From Betaproteobacteria bacterium HGW-Betaproteobacteria-14 (GTDB lineage: Bacteria; Pseudomonadota; Gammaproteobacteria; Burkholderiales; Rhodocyclaceae), in assembly GCA_002840845.1 (NCBI GenBank), contig PHCS01000036.1, positions 1 to 54,543 on the forward strand: 54,543 nt of DNA. The letters run 5' to 3'. The translations under genes and the position numbers were made by a program. Shown here one piece after another: positions 9,720-22,423 of this stretch. The first letter of the stretch is position 1. Each line of letters starts with the position of its first letter. Below the pieces are notes generated by a model that worked only from the letters and a program-made list of their open reading frames with translations, was not told the origin of the DNA and searched no databases.

Positions 9720-10193
9720 ATGAGCACACGACCATTCAGAGTCCTCGGCATTCAGCAGATCGCCATCGGCGGCCCGTCCAAGGAACGACTCAAGACGCTG
9801 TGGGTCGACAAGCTCGGCCTGGCGGTGACGGGCAACTACGTCAGCGAGCGCGAGAATGTGGACGAGGACATCTGCGCCATGGGCAGCGGCCCCTTCAAGG
9901 TGGAGGTGGACCTGATGCAGCCGCTCGACCCCGAGAAGAAGCCGGCGGTGCACGCCACGCCGCTCAACCATGTCGGCTTGTGGATCGACGACCTGCCCAA
10001 GGCCGTGGAATGGCTCACGGCCCAGGGCGTGCGCTTCGCGCCGGGCGGCATCCGCAAGGGCGCGGCCGGTTTCGACATCTGCTTCCTGCACCCGAAGGCC
10101 AGCGAGGAATTCCCGATCGCCGGCGAGGGTGCGCTCATCGAACTGGTGCAGGCGCCGCCCGACGTGATCGAGGCCTATTCGAAAATAACCTGA
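9720..10193 (+). CDS. VOC-fold protein, methylmalonyl-CoA epimerase-like
   Basis: This 157-residue vicinal-oxygen-chelate protein starts at an ATG preceded by AGGAGGAAAC. The second half resembles methylmalonyl-CoA epimerase: [10 protein letters not shown] (metal His), CFLHPK and ALIELVQAP (metal Glu). In the first half, the position where epimerases and glyoxalase I usually have a metal-binding His or Glu reads IQQIAIGG, so Gln replaces it, and the second ligand position appears to be Asp. Its presence a few kb from pccAB and the mutase suggests an epimerase role, but a glyoxalase-like role is equally open. Family sure, reaction not. Confidence 0.7.
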   Translation: MSTRPFRVLGIQQIAIGGPSKERLKTLWVDKLGLAVTGNYVSERENVDEDICAMGSGPFKVEVDLMQPLDPEKKPAVHATPLNHVGLWIDDLPKAVEWLTAQGVRFAPGGIRKGAAGFDICFLHPKASEEFPIAGEGALIELVQAPPDVIEAYSKIT

Positions 10194-10207
10194 ACAAGGG
10201 GGAGCAC

Positions 10208-10609
10208 ATGAGGAGGAGAACATTCCTGGCCGGGCTCGCCGTCCTGCCGGCGCTGACTTTCACCGGCTGCGCGACGACATCGAGTGCCCAGGCCGATCGC
10301 GGCAAGGGGGTCATCGTCAGCTACGCCGCGCCCTTCGACCAGATCTGGGCGGCGCTGCCGGACATCCTGAAGGACCTAGGCCTGCGCGCCGGCAGCGCCA
10401 ACGAGAAGGACGGCGTGATCCTGGTCGAGCAGGGCGCCTCGGCCTGGAGCTGGGGCGAGCGCGTCGCCATCTTTGTCGAGCGCATCGGCACCCAGGGCAA
10501 CAGCCGCGTCGAAGTGGTCTCCAAGGATGCGCTTGGCACGACCCTCACGGCAACCGACTGGGCCAAGCAGATCCACGCCAAGCTGGCGAGCCGCTTCAAG
10601 CGCTACTGA
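10208..10609 (+). CDS. Small lipoprotein of unknown function
   Basis: Starting at the ATG at 10208 after GGGGGAG, the gene gives 133 residues. The N-terminus MRRRTFLAGLAVLPALTFTGC is a lipoprotein signal with a lipobox ending at Cys21. The mature part is about 110 residues and has a mixed alpha/beta look with no motif I recognise. It follows the VOC gene by 14 bp and ends 2 bp before the convergent VOC gene. Unknown role at the cell envelope. Confidence 0.8.
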   Translation: MRRRTFLAGLAVLPALTFTGCATTSSAQADRGKGVIVSYAAPFDQIWAALPDILKDLGLRAGSANEKDGVILVEQGASAWSWGERVAIFVERIGTQGNSRVEVVSKDALGTTLTATDWAKQIHAKLASRFKRY

Positions 10610-10611
10610 CG

Positions 10612-11271
10612 CTAGTCGATTTCAACCAGCCCGACCGGCGTCCTGAGGTAGGCCGCCAGCCCGACTGGTTCGTCCCGTTCGCAGGGAAAGACGGCCAGCG
10701 CGTGTTCCAGCCCGAGGGCGGCGAGCGCACGGCGCACCGCTGCCGCATCGGGATGAAAGCCTTCCAGCTTCATCAATTCGCAGCCAGTGTCGGCCAGGCC
10801 GGCAGCAGGGTGCGTGTCCGTTTTCCATTCGATCAGGGCCGGCAGCAGGCCGCCCAGCGGCGGCAGGCCGGCTGACGGCACGGTGATGCGCCAGCGCAGA
10901 GAGTCGCGCGCGAGTTCAATGGCATCGCCCAGCGCCTCCGGACAACCGGCGAGCGCCGCGTCGAGGTCGGGCACGCGCGCCACCCAGTGCAGCAGACGCG
11001 GGCGTTCGGCGAGGCGGGCGCGGGTTGCGGCGTCGTCCAGGCCGAACCAGCGCGGCCTGTGCGGCGCCGGGGCCGCCGGGTCGATGGCGATGAGTTCGAG
11101 GTAGAGCGCGGATCCGAGCCTGAGCAGGCGGTTGTGCGTGCCCATGGCGGCATGTTTCCCGCCTTGGGCCAGCGCCACGCCCAGCTTGTCCTCCAGCCAG
11201 GTCGCGCCGCTGTCGAGGTCGGCGGCAGCGACGACGAGGTGATCGATGGCGGCCGGGACCGGATTGGCCAA
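10612..11271 (-). CDS. Glyoxalase-like (VOC) domain protein
   Basis: The 219-residue product starts with IDHLVVAAADLDSGATWLE, the N-terminal strand-helix of the glyoxalase-like domain family. A second half-domain begins around the stretch RWRITVPSAG. Metal positions are not obviously conserved beyond the first His. It ends 2 bp from the convergent lipoprotein gene and begins 2 bp after the aminotransferase stop, so the two minus-strand genes form a unit. Substrate unknown. Confidence 0.75.
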   Translation of the reverse strand: MANPVPAAIDHLVVAAADLDSGATWLEDKLGVALAQGGKHAAMGTHNRLLRLGSALYLELIAIDPAAPAPHRPRWFGLDDAATRARLAERPRLLHWVARVPDLDAALAGCPEALGDAIELARDSLRWRITVPSAGLPPLGGLLPALIEWKTDTHPAAGLADTGCELMKLEGFHPDAAAVRRALAALGLEHALAVFPCERDEPVGLAAYLRTPVGLVEID

Positions 11272-11272
11272 A

Positions 11273-12388
11273 TCAGGCGATCCGCTCGAGCGCCGCCTCG
11301 AGAAGCCGGACGGTGCGATCGATGTGCTGCAACTTGTCCAGGCCGAACAGGCCGATGCGGAAGCTGCGGAAATCCGCCGGCTCGTCGCACATCAGCGGCA
11401 CGCCTGCCGCCGTCTGCAGACCCAGGGCGATGAATTTCTTCCCCGACTGGATGTCCGGGTCGTCGGTATGGCTGACCACCACGCCCGGCGCCTCGAAGCC
11501 TGCCGCGGCGACGCTGCGGAAGCCCCTGCCGGCGAGCAGTGCGCGCACGCTGCTGCCCAGCTCCGCCTGCGCGGCGCGCGCACGCGCGAAGCCCCACTCC
11601 TGCGTCTCCCGCATGGCGCGGACGACGGCCGCCAGTGCGTCGGTCGGCAGGGTGGCGTGGTAGGCGTGGCCGCCCTGCTCGTAGGTTTCCATGATCTGCA
11701 GCCACTTGCGCAGGTCGGCGGCGAAGCTGCTGCTGGTGGTGGCGTCGATGCGCGCGCGGGCGCGCTCGTTGAGCATCACGAATGCGCCGCAAGGCTGTGC
11801 GCTCCAGCCTTTCTGCGGGGCGCTGATGAGGATGTCGATGCCATGGGCGGCCATGTCCACCCAGATCGCGCCGGAGGCGATGCAGTCGAGGACGAAGAGG
11901 CCGTCCACTTCGCGCACGGCCTCGGCCACCGCGCCCAGGTAAACGTCGGGCAGGATCATGCCGGAGGCGGTCTCCACATGCGGGGCGAAGACCAGATCGG
12001 GCTTGTGTTCGCGGATCGCCGCCACCACCTCTTCGATGGGCGGCGGCGCCCAGGCCGCCTGTCTTTCGCTGCTGGCGGGGCGCGCCTTGAGCACGATTGT
12101 CTCGGCGGGAATGCGCCCCATCTCGAAGATCTGGCTCCAGCGGTAGCTGAACCAGCCGTTGCGGATAACCAGGCATTTGCGGTGGCCGGCGAACTGGCGC
12201 GCCACCGCCTCCATGCCGAAGGTGCCGCTGCCGGGCACGACGACGGCGGAGTGCGCCGCATAGGCCTCTTTCAGAATCGCCGAGACATCGCGCATGACGC
12301 CCTGGAAGGCGGGCGACATGTGGTTGAGCGCACGATCGGTGTAGACGACCGAATACTCGAGCAGCCCCTGGGCGGGCGCTTCATTCAT
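11273..12388 (-). CDS. Class V pyridoxal-phosphate aminotransferase
   Basis: From the ATG at 12388 the protein has 371 residues; a GTG at 12439 in the same frame is an alternative. It belongs to the serine-glyoxylate/2-aminoethylphosphonate-pyruvate/alanine-glyoxylate group. The Schiff-base Lys is in ISAPQKGWSA (about Lys193 from this start), preceded by LDCIASGAIWVDM (PLP-binding Asp) and VVPGSGTFGMEAVA near the phosphate-binding site. A C-terminal FRSFRIGLFG carries the substrate Arg. It probably shares a transcript with the downstream VOC gene. Exact substrate cannot be read from sequence. Confidence 0.8.
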   Translation of the reverse strand: MNEAPAQGLLEYSVVYTDRALNHMSPAFQGVMRDVSAILKEAYAAHSAVVVPGSGTFGMEAVARQFAGHRKCLVIRNGWFSYRWSQIFEMGRIPAETIVLKARPASSERQAAWAPPPIEEVVAAIREHKPDLVFAPHVETASGMILPDVYLGAVAEAVREVDGLFVLDCIASGAIWVDMAAHGIDILISAPQKGWSAQPCGAFVMLNERARARIDATTSSSFAADLRKWLQIMETYEQGGHAYHATLPTDALAAVVRAMRETQEWGFARARAAQAELGSSVRALLAGRGFRSVAAAGFEAPGVVVSHTDDPDIQSGKKFIALGLQTAAGVPLMCDEPADFRSFRIGLFGLDKLQHIDRTVRLLEAALERIA

Positions 12389-12439
12389 CAGGCTGGGCAC
12401 TGCGGACTCCCGGATTATCGACCGCCGGGAGCTTAACAC

Positions 12440-12460
12440 GCTGCGGCGCGTGCGCCGCAG
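12440..12460. terminator. GC-rich hairpin after pccA
   Basis: A near-perfect 20-nt palindrome (CTGCGGCGCGTGCGCCGCAG) lies just past the pccA stop, before the aminotransferase gene on the same strand. It has no T-run, so it is either a weak or factor-dependent terminator or an mRNA 3' stabiliser. Confidence 0.4.
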
Positions 12461-12469
12461 CGTGCGGGA

Positions 12470-14455
<1,986 letters not shown>

Positions 14456-14468
14456 TTCATGTTTCCCC

Positions 14469-14610
14469 AGTGAGGAGTGAGGTGTGAGGAGTGAGGGTTA
14501 AGACCCTCGCGTACTCGAACTCACTCGTACATGTTTATAGTCTTGTGTTCCGCACTGGAGGGCGAGGTGCCAGGGTGTTTACTCTTCACCCCTCACTCCT
14601 CACTCCTCAC
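14469..14610. repeat. Heptad inverted repeat between pccB and pccA
   Basis: Tandem GTGAGGA-type units at 14469-14497 face complementary CTCACTC units at 14589-14610 across about 90 bp. The best paired arms are at least 14 bp. The same kind of structure, with GTGAGCG units, precedes polA at 47153-47199. In both cases it sits just upstream of a minus-strand start codon, so it would form a large stem in the 5' leader. Confidence 0.75.
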
Positions 14611-14612
14611 CG

Positions 14613-14638
14613 AAACATCCCGCTAAAGCGGGATGTTT
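14613..14638. terminator. Palindrome spanning the pccB stop codon
   Basis: AAACATCCCGCT and its complement flank a short loop that contains the TAG stop of pccB. The 11-12 bp stem followed on the minus strand by GTTTCGG could act as an attenuator or processing site between pccB and pccA. There is no long T-run, so a classical terminator is not certain. Confidence 0.5.
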
Positions 14639-16155
14639 CCATGCTTGCGCCACGGGTTTTCCAGTTTCTTTTCCTTCAGCATCGCCAGCGAGCGGCAGAT
14701 TCGCTTCCTCGTCTCGTGCGGCATGATGACGTCGTCGATGAAGCCGCGCGCGCCGGCGACGAAGGGGTTGGCGAACTTGGCCTTGTACTCGTCGGTCCGC
14801 GCGGCGATCTTCGCCAGGTCGTTCTTCTCCTCGCGGAAGATGATCTCCACCGCGCCCTTCGGCCCCATCACGGCGATCTCGGCGGAGGGCCAGGCGAAGT
14901 TCACGTCGCCGCGCAGGTGTTTCGACGACATCACGTCGTAGGCGCCGCCATAGGCCTTGCGCGTGATCACCGTGACCTTCGGCACGGTGCACTCGGCGTA
15001 GGCGTAGAGCAGTTTGGCGCCGTGCTTGATGATGCCGCCGTATTCCTGCGAGGTGCCGGGCATGAAGCCGGGTACATCCACGAACGTCACCACCGGGATG
15101 TTGAAGGCGTCGCAGAAACGCACGAAGCGCGCGCCCTTGATCGAGCTCTTGATGTCGAGGCAGCCTGCCAGCACCAGCGGCTGGTTGGCGACGATGCCCA
15201 CCGTCTGTCCGGCCATGCGGCCGAAGCCGATCACGATGTTCTTCGCGAACTCAGGCTGCAGCTCGAAGAAGTCGCCCTCGTCGACCGTCTTGGCGATGAG
15301 CTCCTTGATGTCGTAGGGCTTGTTCGGATTGTCCGGCACCAGCGTGTCGAGCGACATCTCGATGCGCTCCGAGGGGTCCTCGGTCGGCACCACCGGCGGC
15401 TTCTCGCGGTTGTTCGAGGGCAGGAAGGAGACGAGGCGCCGCAGCATCATCAGCGCCTCGACGTCGTTCTCGAAGGCGAGGTCGGCCACGCCCGACTTGG
15501 TGTTGTGCGTTACCGCGCCGCCAAGTTCCTCGGCCGTCACTTCCTCGTGGGTGACGGTCTTCACCACTTCGGGCCCGGTGACGAACATGTAGGACGAATC
15601 CTTCACCATGAAGATGAAGTCGGTCATGGCCGGGCTGTACACCGCGCCGCCGGCGCAGGGCCCCATGATCATCGATATCTGCGGCACCACGCCGGAGGCC
15701 AGCACGTTGCGCTGGAACACGTCGGCGTAGCCGCCGAGCGAGGCGACGCCCTCCTGGATGCGCGCGCCGCCCGAGTCGTTCAGGCCGATCACCGGCGCGC
15801 CGGCCTTCATGGCGTGGTCCATCACCTTGCAGATCTTCTCGGCGTGCGCTTCCGACAGCGCGCCGCCGAACACCGTGAAGTCCTGGCTGAAGAGGAACAC
15901 CAGGCGGCCGTTGATGGTGCCGTAGCCGGTCACCACGCCGTCGCCCGGCACGGTCTGCATCTCCATGCCGAAGTCGGTGCAGCGGTGCTCCTTGAACATG
16001 TCCCATTCCTCGAAGGAATCGGGGTCGAGCAGCAGTTCGATGCGCTCGCGCGCGGTGAGCTTGCCCTTGGCGTGCTGCGCGTCGATGCGCTTCTGCCCGC
16101 CGCCCAGGCGGGCCGCCGCGCGCTTTTCGTCGAGTTGCCTGATGATGTCGTGCAT
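14623..16155 (-). CDS. pccB: Propionyl-CoA carboxylase beta subunit (carboxyltransferase)
   Basis: The carboxyltransferase subunit is 510 residues from the ATG at 16155, the usual PccB length; GGGAGG lies 6 nt upstream, and a TTG four codons earlier is less likely. It transfers carboxyl from biotin to propionyl-CoA. Oxyanion-hole glycine motifs are visible: [11 protein letters not shown] with [12 protein letters not shown], and [10 protein letters not shown] with [11 protein letters not shown]. It sits between meaB and pccA on the minus strand; a REP-like repeat separates it from meaB. Confidence 0.95.
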   Translation of the reverse strand: MHDIIRQLDEKRAAARLGGGQKRIDAQHAKGKLTARERIELLLDPDSFEEWDMFKEHRCTDFGMEMQTVPGDGVVTGYGTINGRLVFLFSQDFTVFGGALSEAHAEKICKVMDHAMKAGAPVIGLNDSGGARIQEGVASLGGYADVFQRNVLASGVVPQISMIMGPCAGGAVYSPAMTDFIFMVKDSSYMFVTGPEVVKTVTHEEVTAEELGGAVTHNTKSGVADLAFENDVEALMMLRRLVSFLPSNNREKPPVVPTEDPSERIEMSLDTLVPDNPNKPYDIKELIAKTVDEGDFFELQPEFAKNIVIGFGRMAGQTVGIVANQPLVLAGCLDIKSSIKGARFVRFCDAFNIPVVTFVDVPGFMPGTSQEYGGIIKHGAKLLYAYAECTVPKVTVITRKAYGGAYDVMSSKHLRGDVNFAWPSAEIAVMGPKGAVEIIFREEKNDLAKIAARTDEYKAKFANPFVAGARGFIDDVIMPHETRKRICRSLAMLKEKKLENPWRKHGNIPL

Positions 16156-16181
16156 ATAGCCTCCCAATAAGCCCTTTATCC

Positions 16182-16261
16182 GTAGGTCGGGCTTCAGCCC
16201 GATGACCGCAGGAAATCCCTGTGGGACAACAGCGCCAAAGTCGGCCTGAAGGCCGACCTAC
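16182..16261. repeat. REP-like palindromic repeat, copy 2 (inverted relative to copy 1)
   Basis: Eighty bp between meaB and pccB, 79 of 80 identical to the reverse complement of 5316-5395. The two palindromic arms flank the same central spacer. The high identity over the spacer, not just the arms, shows recent copying of a whole two-arm (BIME-like) unit or exchange between the two sites. Confidence 0.9.
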
Positions 16262-16263
16262 AA

Positions 16264-17271
16264 TCAATCGTTCTGCAAATGCCCCAGCAATCGGTGCGCC
16301 GCCGCGGCCGGGGTCATGCTGCCCGCCGTCACGCAGCGACTGACTTTTTCCAGATCCTGCCTGACGCCTTCGTGGTGCCTGAAGCGGTTGCGCAGTTCGC
16401 CGTCGATCAGGGTCCACATCCAGTCGATGGCCTGGCGCCGGCGCTTGGCCGCCAGTTCGCCGCTTGCCTCGAGTGTAGTGCGATGCCTTTCAATTTCCTG
16501 CCAGAAGTTGGCTACGCCCTCGCCGGTTAGTGCGGAAAGGGTCAGCACCGTCGGCCGCCAGGCGGCTGACGCGCTGCGCAGCAGGGAGAGCGCGCCCTCG
16601 AAGTGCTGCCTGGCGGATGCTGCCGCCCTGGGGTCGATGTCCGCCTTGTTGATGACCACCAGGTCGGCGAGTTCGACGATGCCTTTCTTGATCGCCTGCA
16701 GGTCGTCGCCGGCATTCGGCAATTGCAGCAGGACGAAGGCGTCCACCATGCCGGCGACGGTGGTTTCAGACTGGCCGACGCCGACCGTCTCGACGATGAT
16801 GACGTCGAAGCCGGCCGCCTCGCATACCAGCATCGCCTCGCGCGTCTTCTCCGCCACGCCGCCGAGTGAGCCGCCCGAGGGACTGGGGCGGATGAAGGCG
16901 TTCGGATGGGTCGACAGCTTCTCCATGCGCGTCTTGTCGCCGAGGATGGAGCCGCCGGAAAGCGTGCTGGAGGGGTCGACCGCCAGCACCGCGACGCGAT
17001 GGCCGCATTCGATGAGATGGAGGCCGAGGACTTCGATGAAGGTGGACTTGCCCGCGCCCGGCGCGCCGGAAATGCCGACGCGAATCGCCTTGCCGGTGTG
17101 CGGCAGCAGCGCTGCCAGCACCTGTTCCGCCCGCGCCTGGTGGTCGCGCCGCGTCGACTCGGCCAGGGTGATGGCCTTCGCCAGCGCGCGCGGCTGACGC
17201 GCGAGCACGCCGGCGACCAGTTGCTGGTCGGGGGCGGCAAGCAGCACCTGGCCGGCGATGGAGTCGTTCAT
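16264..17271 (-). CDS. meaB: MeaB/ArgK-family GTPase, mutase chaperone
   Basis: From the ATG at 17271 the protein has 335 residues, the family's usual length. MeaB-type G proteins protect and reactivate methylmalonyl-CoA mutase and gate cofactor B12 loading. The P-loop GAPGAGKST (about 65-73), the switch region with VETVGVGQSE and the base-recognition motif NKAD are present. It begins 10 bp after the mutase stop, the usual pairing. No strong Shine-Dalgarno is seen, so translational coupling to the mutase is likely. Confidence 0.94.
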   Translation of the reverse strand: MNDSIAGQVLLAAPDQQLVAGVLARQPRALAKAITLAESTRRDHQARAEQVLAALLPHTGKAIRVGISGAPGAGKSTFIEVLGLHLIECGHRVAVLAVDPSSTLSGGSILGDKTRMEKLSTHPNAFIRPSPSGGSLGGVAEKTREAMLVCEAAGFDVIIVETVGVGQSETTVAGMVDAFVLLQLPNAGDDLQAIKKGIVELADLVVINKADIDPRAAASARQHFEGALSLLRSASAAWRPTVLTLSALTGEGVANFWQEIERHRTTLEASGELAAKRRRQAIDWMWTLIDGELRNRFRHHEGVRQDLEKVSRCVTAGSMTPAAAAHRLLGHLQND

Positions 17272-17281
17272 GGCACGATGA

Positions 17282-19438
<2,157 letters not shown>

Positions 19439-19515
19439 GGCGGAGCCTTTCCTTGATGGCCGATGCCGGTTTTTCGGCAGGATAGTCCTCTCCCGCGCAG
19501 GAATACAGCCGGGGC

Positions 19516-19564
19516 TTGACATCCATTGGTTCGCATAATACTGTATCCATAATTATGAATGCAA
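19516..19564. promoter_or_regulatory. Divergent promoter/operator region of the mutase operon and gntR
   Basis: On the minus strand TTGCAT (19559-19564) and TATTAT (19535-19540) are 18 bp apart, a good sigma-70 promoter for the mutase operon. On the plus strand TTGACA (19516-19521) can serve gntR. A 16-bp dyad, ATCCATAATTATGAAT (19545-19560, 14 of 16 symmetric positions), fills the minus-strand spacer and is the best operator candidate for the adjacent GntR protein. Placement suggests repression released by a pathway metabolite. Confidence 0.55.
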
Positions 19565-19598
19565 GTCAGGCGATGACAATCATCGAAGCGACAATTCC

Positions 19599-20312
19599 GT
19601 GAGCCCGCACAGCATTGCCCAGCCCGCCCTTTACCAGGAAGTCGCCGAACGCCTGCGCCAGCGCATTTTCGCGCATGAATTGCAACCGGGGGCGTGGGTC
19701 GACGAGCAGGCCCTGGCCGAACAGTACGGCATCAGCCGCACCCCGCTGCGCGAGGCGCTCAAGGTGCTGGCCTCCGAAGGCCTGGTGACGCTGAAGCCGC
19801 GGCGCGGCTGCTACGTCACCCAGTTGGCCGAGCGCGACCTCGACGACATCTTCCCGCTGATGGCGCTGCTCGAAGGACGCTGCGCCTTCGAGGCGACGCA
19901 GAAGGCGAGCCCTGCCGACCTGAAGCGCCTGGAGGCGCTGCACGAGAAGCTCGAGCGCCAGGCGGCCAAGGGCGACATCAACGGCTTCTTCGAGGCCAAC
20001 CACGCCTTCCACGAAGCCGTGCAGGAACTCTCCGGCAACCGCTGGGTGAAGCAGGTCATCGACGACCTGCGCAAGGTGCTGAAACTGACGCGGCGCGATT
20101 CGCTGCGGCTGGACGGGCGCCTGAAGCAGTCGCTGGAGGAACACCGCCACATCCTCGCGGCCATCCGCGAGCGTGATGCGGCGACGGCGGAAGCACTGAT
20201 GCATGCGCACCTGCTGTCGGGACGTGCCGCGCTGGCGAAGATGCATGCCGCCGCCCTCTCCCCCAGCCCCTCTCCCGCAAGCGGGGGAGGGGAGCGTATC
20301 GGCCATGGCTGA
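19599..20312 (+). CDS. GntR-family (FCD) transcriptional regulator
   Basis: This 237-residue regulator starts at a GTG (weak Shine-Dalgarno). The N-terminal winged helix includes ALAEQYGISRTPLREALKVL (about 44-63); the C-terminal FCD helices contain the expected metal-site histidines in ANHAFHEAV and EEHRHIL. The last ~19 residues (LSPSPSPASGGGERIGHG) are encoded by a GC-rich palindromic repeat at 20267-20292 and are probably not functional. It overlaps the start of the enoyl-CoA hydratase gene by 8 bp and is divergent from the mutase operon, so it likely controls both units. Confidence 0.9.
   Translation: MSPHSIAQPALYQEVAERLRQRIFAHELQPGAWVDEQALAEQYGISRTPLREALKVLASEGLVTLKPRRGCYVTQLAERDLDDIFPLMALLEGRCAFEATQKASPADLKRLEALHEKLERQAAKGDINGFFEANHAFHEAVQELSGNRWVKQVIDDLRKVLKLTRRDSLRLDGRLKQSLEEHRHILAAIRERDAATAEALMHAHLLSGRAALAKMHAAALSPSPSPASGGGERIGHG
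20267..20292. repeat. GC hairpin repeat, copy in gntR 3' end
   Basis: CCCCTCTCCCGC, a two-base loop and GCGGGGGAGGGG form a 12-bp stem with one mismatch. Relatives lie in polA (46253) and after rng (54067). Here it forms the last codons of gntR, and its GGGGAG may serve as ribosome binding site for the next gene. Confidence 0.8.
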
Positions 20313-21090
20313 AGAAATTCTCCTTACCCGCGACGGCGTCATCGCCACCGTCACGCTGAACAATCCGGCCAAGCTGAATGCCGTCAATGCGTCCATGTGG
20401 CGGCACCTGCGCAGCGCCATGGAGGATCTGTCCGCTGACGCAAGCCTGCGTTGCGTCGTGCTGTGCGGCGCCGGCGACAAGGCGTTCGCCGCCGGCGGCG
20501 ACATCGAGGAATTCCTCACCGAGCGCGATACGCTGGAGAAGGCGCTGATCTACCATGAGGAATGGGTCGCCGGCGCGCTCAAAGCCGTGCGCGACTGCCT
20601 GCATCCGACGGTGGCCCTGATTCATGGCGCCTGCATCGGCGGCGGACTGGAGATTGCCGGCCAGTGCGACCTGCGCATCTGCGGCCGCTCGGCGCGCTTC
20701 GGCGCGCCGATCAACAAGCTCGGCTTTTCCATGGCGCCGGGCGAATTGTCCGGATTGCTGGCGCTCGCAGGCCCGGCGGTGGCGCTGGAATTGCTGCTGG
20801 AAGGGCGCATCCTCGGCGCGGACGAAGCCTACGAGAAAGGCCTGGTGACGCGCGTCGTTGCCGACGAAGAAGCCGAAATGGAAGCCTACGCGACGGCCCG
20901 CCGCATTGCTGCCGGGGCGCCGCTGGCCGCGCGTGCGCACAAGCAGCTGGTGCGTAGGCTGACCGCCGTCCCGCAGGGGCTGACTTTCGAGGAGGTGAAG
21001 GCCAGCTTTGCCTTTCTCGACAGTGAAGACTACCGCGAAGGCCTGACCGCCTTCCTTGAGAAGCGCAGACCGCAATTCCATGGCCGATAA
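20305..21090 (+). CDS. Enoyl-CoA hydratase/isomerase family protein
   Basis: From the ATG at 20305 the protein has 261 residues of crotonase fold. The oxyanion-hole and active-site loop HGACIGGGLEIAGQCD has the first catalytic Glu. The second Glu of true hydratases (FGxPE) reads FGAPINKLG, so Ile replaces it; this favours an isomerase, decarboxylase or other crotonase reaction over hydration. It overlaps gntR and the malonyl-CoA decarboxylase gene, so it belongs to the acyl-CoA operon. Specific reaction unknown. Confidence 0.85.
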   Translation: MAEEILLTRDGVIATVTLNNPAKLNAVNASMWRHLRSAMEDLSADASLRCVVLCGAGDKAFAAGGDIEEFLTERDTLEKALIYHEEWVAGALKAVRDCLHPTVALIHGACIGGGLEIAGQCDLRICGRSARFGAPINKLGFSMAPGELSGLLALAGPAVALELLLEGRILGADEAYEKGLVTRVVADEEAEMEAYATARRIAAGAPLAARAHKQLVRRLTAVPQGLTFEEVKASFAFLDSEDYREGLTAFLEKRRPQFHGR

Positions 21091-22423
21091 AGCTCCCGCA
21101 TTTCAGGCGGCCCTCTTGAGGGCGGACAGCTTCATTGCACGCATGAAATCCCTGGTCGGCGGCAAGCGCAAGCTATCGCCACTGACGCCGAGGCTCCTGT
21201 CCCAGTTGCGCCGGCAGTTGAAGGATTGTGCCGTCGGCACCGGAGGCGAAGTCTCGGCGCGCAGCCGCGCAGCCAGGCTGGGTGAAACCTACTTGAGTCT
21301 GGATGCCGCCGGCCGCCACGAATTCCTGCGCCGCATCGCCCTCGATTTCGGGCCTGATCCGGCGGCGGTGGAGGCCGCGCATCGGGCCTACCAGGCCGCA
21401 GTCGGCCAGCCTGGCCAGTGGGATGCGGAGGCGGCACTGCGCGCTGCGATGCGCTCCTCGCGCATTCGCATACTGACGCAGTTCAACGCACTGCCGCAGG
21501 GCGTCAAGTTCCTCGTCGATCTTCGCGAGGATCTGCTGGGCTTTCTCGAGAAGGATGACGAGCTCGCGGTGCTCGACCGGGAGATGGAGTCGCGCCTGAC
21601 CGCCTGGTTTGATGTCGGATTCCTGGAGCTGCAGCGCATCACCTGGAACTCGCCCGCCTCGCTGCTGGAGAAACTCATCCAGTACGAGGCTGTGCACGAG
21701 ATTCGTTCCTGGAGCGATCTGCGCAACCGGCTGGATTCCGATCGCCGGCTATATGCGTTCTTCCATCCGCGCATGCCGCAGGAGCCGTTGATCTTCGTCG
21801 AGGTGGCGCTGACCAGGACGCTGTCCGGCAACATCCAGGAGCTGCTCGACGAATCCGCCCCGGTGCTCGATGCCGGCCGCGCCGACACGGCGATCTTTTA
21901 TTCGATCTCCAACACGCAGCCGGGCCTGCGCGGCGTCACCTTCGGCAATTTCCTGCTCAAACGCGTCATCGATGACCTGAAGCGTGATTACCCGCAACTG
22001 AAGACCTTCGCCACGCTTTCGCCGCTGCCGCTTTTCGCGGCATGGCTCAGGCAGGAACCGCAGGTTCTCGCCGGCCTCGGCATGGACCTGGCGCAACTGG
22101 CCTCGGGCGAGTGGGCGCGGGACAAGGCGGCATCGCGCCGCCTGCGCGACCCGCTGGAGGGCCTGGCCGCGCGCTACCTCTACCTGGCCCGCAAGAACGG
22201 CCGTCCCTACGATCCGGTGGCGCGCTTCCACCTCGGCAACGGTGCCCGCATCGAGCGCATCAACTGGCTGGCGGACATTTCGCCCAAGGGTTTCAGTCAG
22301 GCCTGCGGCCTGATGGTGAATTATGTTTACGACCCCGACGAGATCGAAAGCAACGTCGAGGCTTTCGTCGGAGAGGACCGCATTGCCGCCGCCGCGGCGA
22401 TTCGCCGGCTGGCGAAAGCATGA
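21080..22423 (+). CDS. mcd: Malonyl-CoA decarboxylase
   Basis: From the ATG at 21080 (447 residues) the protein matches MCD, which converts malonyl-CoA to acetyl-CoA and CO2. Conserved blocks are FFHPRMPQEPLIFVEVALT, YSISNTQPGLRGVTFGNFLL and, near the C-terminus, FHLGNGARIERINWLAD with the catalytic His followed by CGLMVNYVYD. The N-terminal third is the helical domain. The start overlaps the preceding stop by 11 bp and the stop overlaps matB as ATGA. There is no signal peptide, so it is cytoplasmic. Confidence 0.95.
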   Translation: MADKAPAFQAALLRADSFIARMKSLVGGKRKLSPLTPRLLSQLRRQLKDCAVGTGGEVSARSRAARLGETYLSLDAAGRHEFLRRIALDFGPDPAAVEAAHRAYQAAVGQPGQWDAEAALRAAMRSSRIRILTQFNALPQGVKFLVDLREDLLGFLEKDDELAVLDREMESRLTAWFDVGFLELQRITWNSPASLLEKLIQYEAVHEIRSWSDLRNRLDSDRRLYAFFHPRMPQEPLIFVEVALTRTLSGNIQELLDESAPVLDAGRADTAIFYSISNTQPGLRGVTFGNFLLKRVIDDLKRDYPQLKTFATLSPLPLFAAWLRQEPQVLAGLGMDLAQLASGEWARDKAASRRLRDPLEGLAARYLYLARKNGRPYDPVARFHLGNGARIERINWLADISPKGFSQACGLMVNYVYDPDEIESNVEAFVGEDRIAAAAAIRRLAKA

